The notes beneath the pieces are model-generated. The model did no database searches. It had not been told where the DNA came from and was given only the letters and a program-made list of their open reading frames with translations. This document shows, one piece after another, positions 13,501 to 15,751 of a DNA stretch of 15,751 bases. The translations under genes and the position numbers were made by a program. Every line of letters begins with the position of its first letter. Position 1 is the first letter of the stretch. This stretch comes from Archangiaceae bacterium (GTDB lineage Bacteria; Myxococcota; Myxococcia; Myxococcales; Myxococcaceae): contig JAHFDQ010000048.1 in assembly GCA_023248915.1 (NCBI GenBank), positions 2,731 through 18,481 on the forward strand, in the 5' to 3' direction.

Positions 13501-15751
13501 TCAACGCTGACGGCACAGTGGGGGCCTGGGCTTCCACCACCGCCTTCCCCACGGCCCGCGACGCACTCGCAAGCGTGGCCTACGACGGCAACCTTTACGT
13601 CATCGGGGGTCGCAGCGGCGCCACCTACCTGAACGACGTGCAGGTGGCGCCGCTCAACGCCAACGGAACGGTGGGTACGTGGGCGGCCACTTCCGCCTTC
13701 TCGACCGGCCGGTCCTTCCACACAAGCGTGGCCTACAATGGGCACCTCTACGTCATAGGGGGCGAGTCAGTCGGGGTCTTCGGCGACGTGCAGGTGGCCC
13801 CCATCAACGGCGACGGCACGGTGGGCACCTGGAGCGCCACCGTAGGCATTCCTTCCAAGCGGAGCAGCCATTCCAGCGTCGCCTACAACGGATATCTCTA
13901 CGTGCTCGGAGGCTCGCCCGGTGCAGGCATCACCGACGTGCAGGCGGCGCCCATCGATTCTGATGGCACCCTCGGGGCGTGGTTCACCACCGTCGCCTTT
14001 CCCACTCGTCGCGAAATGCACACCAGCGTGGCCAACAATGGCTTCGTCTACGTCATCGGAGGCGTCTCCGGCGGGGTTCGCCTGAATGACGTGCGGGTGG
14101 CGCCCCTACAGGCTCCGGCTTCGCGCGCTAGTTACTCCAAGCTGGTCGACCTGGGCGTCTTGGTGCCCTCGGTCAATTCCGTCACCCTGAACGGGACGGC
14201 TGCGAACCGCGGCACGGTGTCGCTCGAGTACCGGGTCGCTCCGACGTCGGGCGTCTTTGGTTCCACCGTCGATACGGGCATCGTTCCGTTGGGCGTGGCC
14301 GTGCCATTGGGGGAAGCCAACGTCCGCTATGTCTGGTTGCGGCTTCTGCTCGATGACACTGACTCGACTGCCATCAACCCTGACGCGACGAACGAGCGGG
14401 ACGTCACGGACATCAGCGTCGACTACAGCGTGGCGCTGCTTGGCCTGGGCGCGGTGTGCACCGCCAGCGCGCAATGCAACTCGGGCTTCTGCTCGCCTGC
14501 CTTCGACGGCACGGCCACCAGCTACTGCACCCCGAGCGCGTGCACCGCCTGCGCGGGTGGCAGCGCCGCCGGGGGGTGCGTCACCGCCACCGCTGGCGCC
14601 GACCCCAACAACTTCTGTGCGGTAGGTGCCTCTGCCACCTGCCAGCCCGGCACTTGCAACGGAAGCGGTAGCTGCACTCTCACAGCCAACGGCACCGACT
14701 GCGGCACTACCTGTACCTCGTCCTCCCTCAGCACCCGCGTGTGCAATGGCGCCGGCACCTGTGGCCTTACCAGCACCTCCTGCGGCAGTTACGCCTGCGC
14801 CTCGTCCACCGCCTGCAAGACGACGTGCGCTACGGGCGCAGACTGCGCTGCCGGCGCCTACTACTGCGCGGCGCCCAACTGCCTGCCGCAGCTCGCCCTG
14901 GGCGCGGTGTGCACCAGCGCCGTCCAGTGCGGCTCGGGCTTCTGTTCGGCCGCCGCCAACGGCACGGCCACCAGTTACTGCACCTCGGCAGCGTGCGCCG
15001 GCTGCCAGGGCGGCAACGCCACCGGCGCCTGCGTCAACGCGACGTCGGGCGCCGACCCCAACAACTTCTGCGCGGTGGGTGCGTCGGCCACCTGCCAGCC
15101 CGGCACCTGCAACGGAAGCGGTAGCTGTACTCTCACCGCCAACGGCACTGACTGCGGCTCCACCTGCGCTTCGGCTTCCCTCAGCACCCGCCAGTGCGAC
15201 GGCGCCGGCACCTGTGGCCTCTCCACCACCTCCTGCGGCAACTACGCCTGCGCCTCGTCCACCGCCTGCAAGACGACGTGCGCCACCGGCGCGGACTGCG
15301 CCGCGGGCAGCACCTGCGCGGCGCCCAACTGCCAGCCCTTCCTCGCCCTGGGCGCGGTATGCACCGCCGGCGCGCAGTGCAACTCGGGCTTCTGCTCGCC
15401 CGCCTTCGACGGCACGGCCACCAGCTACTGCACCTCGGCTGCGTGCGCCGGCTGCCAGGGCGGTAACGCCACCGGCGCCTGCGTCAGCGCGACGTCGGGC
15501 GCCGACCCCAACAACTTCTGCGCGGTGGGGCCGTCTGCCACCTGCCAGCCCGGCACTTGCAACGGAAGCGGTAGCTGCACTCTCACAGCCAACGGCACCG
15601 ACTGCGGCACTACCTGTACCTCGTCCTCCCTCAGCACCCGCGCATGCAATGGCGCCGGCACCTGTGGCCTTACCAGCACCTCCTGCGGCAGCTACGCCTG
15701 CGCCTCGTCCACCGCCTGCAAGACGACGTGCGCCACTCCCAGCGACTGCGC
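10515..15751 (+). CDS. Giant probable lipoprotein: 18 kelch repeats plus Cys-rich tandem repeats (3' end outside window)
   Basis: A single frame runs open from GTG at 10515 to the right edge (1745 complete codons, no stop). Residues 1-16 are a signal peptide ending C-A-S-Cys17, a slightly atypical lipobox with Asp at +2. Residues 18-285 form an N-terminal beta-rich domain with a V-K-E-D-I-V-L motif and a closing I-D-P-T-V. Residues 291-1198 hold 18 kelch repeats. Residues 1199-1309 are a beta-sandwich-like linker. From 1311 come Cys-rich repeats of 151 and 150 residues with 22 Cys each, then a third cut by the edge. Kelch repeats fold as beta-propeller blades for binding, and the Cys-rich repeat resembles those common in myxobacterial surface proteins. 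The product is expected on the cell surface, probably disulfide-rich and adhesive or recognition-related. GTG is favoured because it opens the signal peptide and follows a promoter-like element. Confidence 0.88.
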   Translation, partial: MRAHLSTLLAVLVCASCDRGAMPAPVEAALSDTRLFPDVARAAISVDVTRGDFTYETARTGAPTASVGVGAYEARFGKGSGSLRVRRTDSASGLTLQLVDSPLTLVDGRVRQGTVVYPAPRAGAAVVFTPRPGGVKEDIVLTRPLGDRLSFEWYLDLDPGLEARLDDRGSVGVFGASDYLWGDVQAGDDKSRALLEKARAAAKKNRLLYRIPAPVVRDASGRASRGVAKFELHGGRLSLVAASLSGLRYPISIDPTVLVTLTADFALGGNDEGGVEISGNQVQRGKTKRGVGAWSATASFPTARTGHTSVAYNGYLYVLGGTSASGVYRNDVLVAPINSDGTVGAWAATTPFTTAREQHASVAYNGYLYVIGGYHGPNLGDVQVATINADGTVGAWTTTTALFTARYSHSSVAYNGYLYVMGGTNVVTLFNDVQVAPINADGKIGLWTSTTAFPSPRRYQTSSVYNGYLYVIGGETGAGWVNGVEFAPLNADGTVGTWALAPWGFPTPRGEHASVVYDGYLYVIGGNGGLLLDDVQVAPLYPDGISDAFGATTAFATARSGHTSVAYNGHLYVLGGTAGIGVYFNDVQVAPVNANGMARSWGATTALPSTRYGHSSVAYNGYLYVIGGTNGALLSDVQMAPILSNGGLGAWTATTALSTGREYHASVAYNGYLYVIGGWTGAYANDVLVAHIAANGTVGAWAATTSFPTPRYGHASAVYNGNLYVTGGTNGTNLSDVQVAPIGSNGVVGAWAPTSSFTTARRDHGCVAYNGHLYIVGGDDGALALSSVQVAPINGDGTLGAWVVTAGLLGARDDHVSVAYNGFLYVMGGWASGPRNDVQVAPINLDGTLGAWVATSTFATARFIHTGVAYNGYLYIAGGSVDGVSSYLGDVQVAPLNANGTIGTWTATASFSTARYGHASVVYNSNLYVMGGTSGVLQSDVQVAPINANGTVGAWATTTAFPTARCFHASVAYNGYLYVIGGSSGSALSDVEVAPINADGTVGAWASTTAFPTARDALASVAYDGNLYVIGGRSGATYLNDVQVAPLNANGTVGTWAATSAFSTGRSFHTSVAYNGHLYVIGGESVGVFGDVQVAPINGDGTVGTWSATVGIPSKRSSHSSVAYNGYLYVLGGSPGAGITDVQAAPIDSDGTLGAWFTTVAFPTRREMHTSVANNGFVYVIGGVSGGVRLNDVRVAPLQAPASRASYSKLVDLGVLVPSVNSVTLNGTAANRGTVSLEYRVAPTSGVFGSTVDTGIVPLGVAVPLGEANVRYVWLRLLLDDTDSTAINPDATNERDVTDISVDYSVALLGLGAVCTASAQCNSGFCSPAFDGTATSYCTPSACTACAGGSAAGGCVTATAGADPNNFCAVGASATCQPGTCNGSGSCTLTANGTDCGTTCTSSSLSTRVCNGAGTCGLTSTSCGSYACASSTACKTTCATGADCAAGAYYCAAPNCLPQLALGAVCTSAVQCGSGFCSAAANGTATSYCTSAACAGCQGGNATGACVNATSGADPNNFCAVGASATCQPGTCNGSGSCTLTANGTDCGSTCASASLSTRQCDGAGTCGLSTTSCGNYACASSTACKTTCATGADCAAGSTCAAPNCQPFLALGAVCTAGAQCNSGFCSPAFDGTATSYCTSAACAGCQGGNATGACVSATSGADPNNFCAVGPSATCQPGTCNGSGSCTLTANGTDCGTTCTSSSLSTRACNGAGTCGLTSTSCGSYACASSTACKTTCATPSDC
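11385..14108 (+). repeat. 18 tandem kelch-repeat units, period 150-159 bp
   Basis: The core (A/V)-Y-(N/D)-G-x-L-Y-V-x-G-G recurs 18 times, its first codon at 11445, 11601, 11751, 11904, 12060, 12210, 12366, 12516, 12666, 12816, 12969, 13119, 13278, 13428, 13578, 13731, 13881 and 14031. Spacings are 150, 153, 156 or 159 bp, all multiples of three. Between cores lies a near-constant D-V-Q-V-A-P-I-N-A-D-G-T-x-G-A-W, then A-T-T-A-F-x-T-A-R and H-x-S-V. The variable part is the 4-9 residue loop after G-G. Many differences between units are synonymous, so the array is ancient or under purifying selection rather than freshly amplified. Confidence 0.92.
14445..15751 (+). repeat. Tandem 450-453 bp Cys-rich coding repeats, 2.9 copies
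   Basis: Units begin at L-G-A-V-C codons at 14445, 14898 and 15348 (453 and 450 bp), the third cut by the window edge. Complete units have 22 cysteines, with landmarks Q-C-x-S-G-F-C, A-D-P-N-N-F-C, C-Q-P-G-T-C-N-G-S-G-S-C, N-G-T-D-C-G, G-A-G-T-C-G-L and A-C-K-T-T-C. The even cysteine number suggests that each unit forms its own disulfides. Copies are very similar at DNA level and mosaic (see findings). Confidence 0.92.

Noticed and set aside
11385..15751. CRISPR or non-coding satellite explanation for the periodic repeats
   Set aside because: Units are 150-159 or 450-453 bp, always multiples of three, in one continuous open frame with conserved protein motifs. This is a coding repeat.

Overview
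The window looks like chromosomal DNA from a GC-rich member of the Myxococcota (the former deltaproteobacterial myxobacteria). This is inferred from the strong G/C preference at third codon positions, a membrane-tethered Ser/Thr kinase beside PEGA and TPR exported proteins, a PKD-repeat surface protein with a C-terminal Cys/hydrophobic/Arg anchor, and a very large lipoprotein with kelch and 22-cysteine tandem repeats. I see no rRNA, tRNA, IS element, integrase or CRISPR array.

Layout. (1) 46-4354, plus strand: a tight three-gene unit of a PEGA-domain exported protein with a possible C-terminal beta-barrel, an exported TPR protein, and a Ser/Thr kinase with an N-terminal zinc ribbon, one membrane span and an extracytoplasmic tail. 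(2) 4376-6286, plus strand: a TTGACA promoter, two tandem small heat-shock proteins, then an LpxL/HtrB-type lipid A acyltransferase. (3) 6290-7438, minus strand: an Hsp70 relative consisting only of the nucleotide-binding domain. It converges on the acyltransferase, and a perfect palindrome covers both stop codons. (4) 7578-8555, plus strand: an alpha/beta-hydrolase with a Pro/Ala-rich N-terminus. (5) 8533-10419, minus strand: an exported Ig/PKD repeat protein. (6) 10515 to beyond the right edge, plus strand: one uninterrupted reading frame of at least 1745 codons, coding for a probable lipoprotein with 18 kelch repeats, a beta-rich linker and about 2.9 copies of a 150-residue Cys-rich repeat.

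Functional reading. The first unit looks like a signalling or envelope-sensing module. The sHsp pair and acyltransferase sit beside the Hsp70-like gene, giving a small stress/envelope neighbourhood, although common regulation is not shown. The last two genes are divergent, share a 95-bp promoter region and encode large surface proteins.

Most notable observations: the hydrolase and PKD genes start with GTG exactly 6 nt after a -10-like hexamer with a 17-bp spacer and no Shine-Dalgarno, which suggests leaderless mRNAs; the third Cys-rich repeat is a clear mosaic of the first two; and the Hsp70 relative ends at the point where the interdomain linker would begin. I found no convincing evidence of a wholly new multi-gene system. 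The protein families are recognisable and the novelty lies in architecture, start-site organisation and repeat evolution.
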